Assembly (NCBI RefSeq): GCF_040112705.1
Contig: NZ_CP157804.1
Span: 3,280,001 to 3,344,000 of the forward strand
Length of the DNA stretch: 64,000 bases
Origin: Flagellimonas sp. MMG031
Lineage (GTDB): Bacteria; Bacteroidota; Bacteroidia; Flavobacteriales; Flavobacteriaceae
Direction: 5' to 3'
The position numbers and the translations under genes were made by a program. The first letter of the stretch is position 1, and each line of letters starts with the position of its first letter. Of this stretch, positions 63,341 through 64,000 are shown in pieces. Below the pieces are notes generated by a model that saw only the letters and a list, made by a program, of their open reading frames with translations, ran no database searches and was not told the DNA's origin.

Positions 63341-64000
63341 ATGGTAGATTTATTGCTTGGACTCCAATGGGGAGACGAAGGAAAAGGAAAAATTGTTGAT
63401 GTACTGACCAAGGAATACGATATTATCGCCAGATTTCAAGGAGGCCCAAACGCAGGCCATACGCTGGAATTTGATGGCATAAAACACGTATTGCACACTA
63501 TCCCCTCAGGAATATTCCATAAAAATGCCATGAATGTCGTCGGGAACGGAGTGGTAATCGACCCGGTCATCTTCAAAAAAGAACTGGATAATCTGGAAAA
63601 GTTCAATATCGATATTGAATCCAAATTGCTGATTTCCCGAAAAGCACATTTGATTCTGCCAACCCACCGTTTGTTGGATGCCGCCTCCGAAGCTTCCAAA
63701 GGAAAGGCCAAAATAGGGTCTACCCTAAAGGGAATTGGCCCCACCTATATGGACAAAACAGGCCGAAACGGAATGCGTGTTGGGGATTTGGAATTTGACG
63801 ATTGGAAGACCAAATACCGAGCCCTTGCCAATAAGCACGAGGCCATGATCGATTTTTACGATGTGGATATTGAATACAACTTGGAAGAGTTGGAGGCCGA
63901 GTTCTGCGAAGGAGTGGAAACCCTGAAAAAACTCACCTTTATCGATAGTGAGGAATACATCTTCAAAGCACAGGCCGAAGGAAAAAAAATCTTGGCCGAA
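63341..64000 (+). CDS. purA: adenylosuccinate synthetase, 5' part (runs off window)
   Basis: PurA joins IMP and aspartate with GTP to form adenylosuccinate, the first committed step to AMP. The 220 residues visible start LLLGLQWGDEGKGKIVDVL (the phosphate loop and catalytic Asp), then FQGGPNAGHT and STLKGIGPTY, all diagnostic. The frame is open to the last base; a complete enzyme is about 420-430 residues, so about half is here. It begins 12 bp after the Fur-family gene. Confidence 0.95.
   Translation, partial: MVDLLLGLQWGDEGKGKIVDVLTKEYDIIARFQGGPNAGHTLEFDGIKHVLHTIPSGIFHKNAMNVVGNGVVIDPVIFKKELDNLEKFNIDIESKLLISRKAHLILPTHRLLDAASEASKGKAKIGSTLKGIGPTYMDKTGRNGMRVGDLEFDDWKTKYRALANKHEAMIDFYDVDIEYNLEELEAEFCEGVETLKKLTFIDSEEYIFKAQAEGKKILAE

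Overview
The window looks like chromosome from a marine Flavobacteriaceae bacterium (Bacteroidota), plausibly close to Muricauda/Allomuricauda. The signs are a giant SprB-repeat adhesin with a type B T9SS sorting domain, GldI, a large Bacteroidota-type signal peptidase I, split methylmalonyl-CoA mutase, many short lipoproteins, and promoters of the TTG-N17..23-TAnnTTTG type. The genus is an inference.

Left edge (1-3100): the end of an integrated island. A tyrosine recombinase of the CTnDOT-like class lies at the 3' end of an intact tRNA-Pro(GGG). Left of it are a decayed tRNA-Leu(UAG), a small gene combining an E2 ubiquitin-conjugating-like domain with a SEC-C zinc motif, and the overlapping 3' end of an unidentified gene. 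The island runs off the left edge of the window.

3117-11421: a giant secreted repeat adhesin on the minus strand. A single-base frameshift near its 3' end separates about 2480 residues of repeats from the sorting domain.

11577-24500: a sugar dehydrogenase lipoprotein, then a nearly complete peptidoglycan-recycling divergon. murQ and a DeoR regulator face left; a NagB/PIG-L fusion, a GH10-like lipoprotein, AmpG-like permease, NagZ and AnmK face right. The shared intergenic region carries helically phased TGCAA repeats. A Bcr/CflA exporter and a Gfo/Idh/MocA oxidoreductase follow.

24500-33240: a GIY-YIG gene framed by inverted dispersed repeats, then two divergent units: a three-subunit acyl-CoA (propionyl-CoA) carboxylase leftward, and udk-divIC-mutA-mutB rightward. 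Together the carboxylase and mutase would convert propionyl-CoA to succinyl-CoA, although no epimerase is visible. A copy of the dispersed repeat is translated inside mutB.

33372-47322: chromosome maintenance and housekeeping: parA, parB, DUF5683, dapB, lepB, a WbqC-like gene and DUF6122. On the minus strand are a small membrane protein gene, mutL, two rhomboids and an EEP phosphohydrolase, then ribH and a TPR protein. recF, a lipoprotein and a DciA-like gene face right. A block of three 126-bp repeat units follows.

47880-64000: ndk, a PhoD-like phosphatase, nrnA, gldI, a cyclophilin-FKBP fusion, a DUF3810 protein, two amidohydrolase-family genes, a DUF6503 lipoprotein, an RNA methyltransferase, an M48 protease, a RelA/SpoT homologue, a Fur-family regulator and the 5' part of purA.
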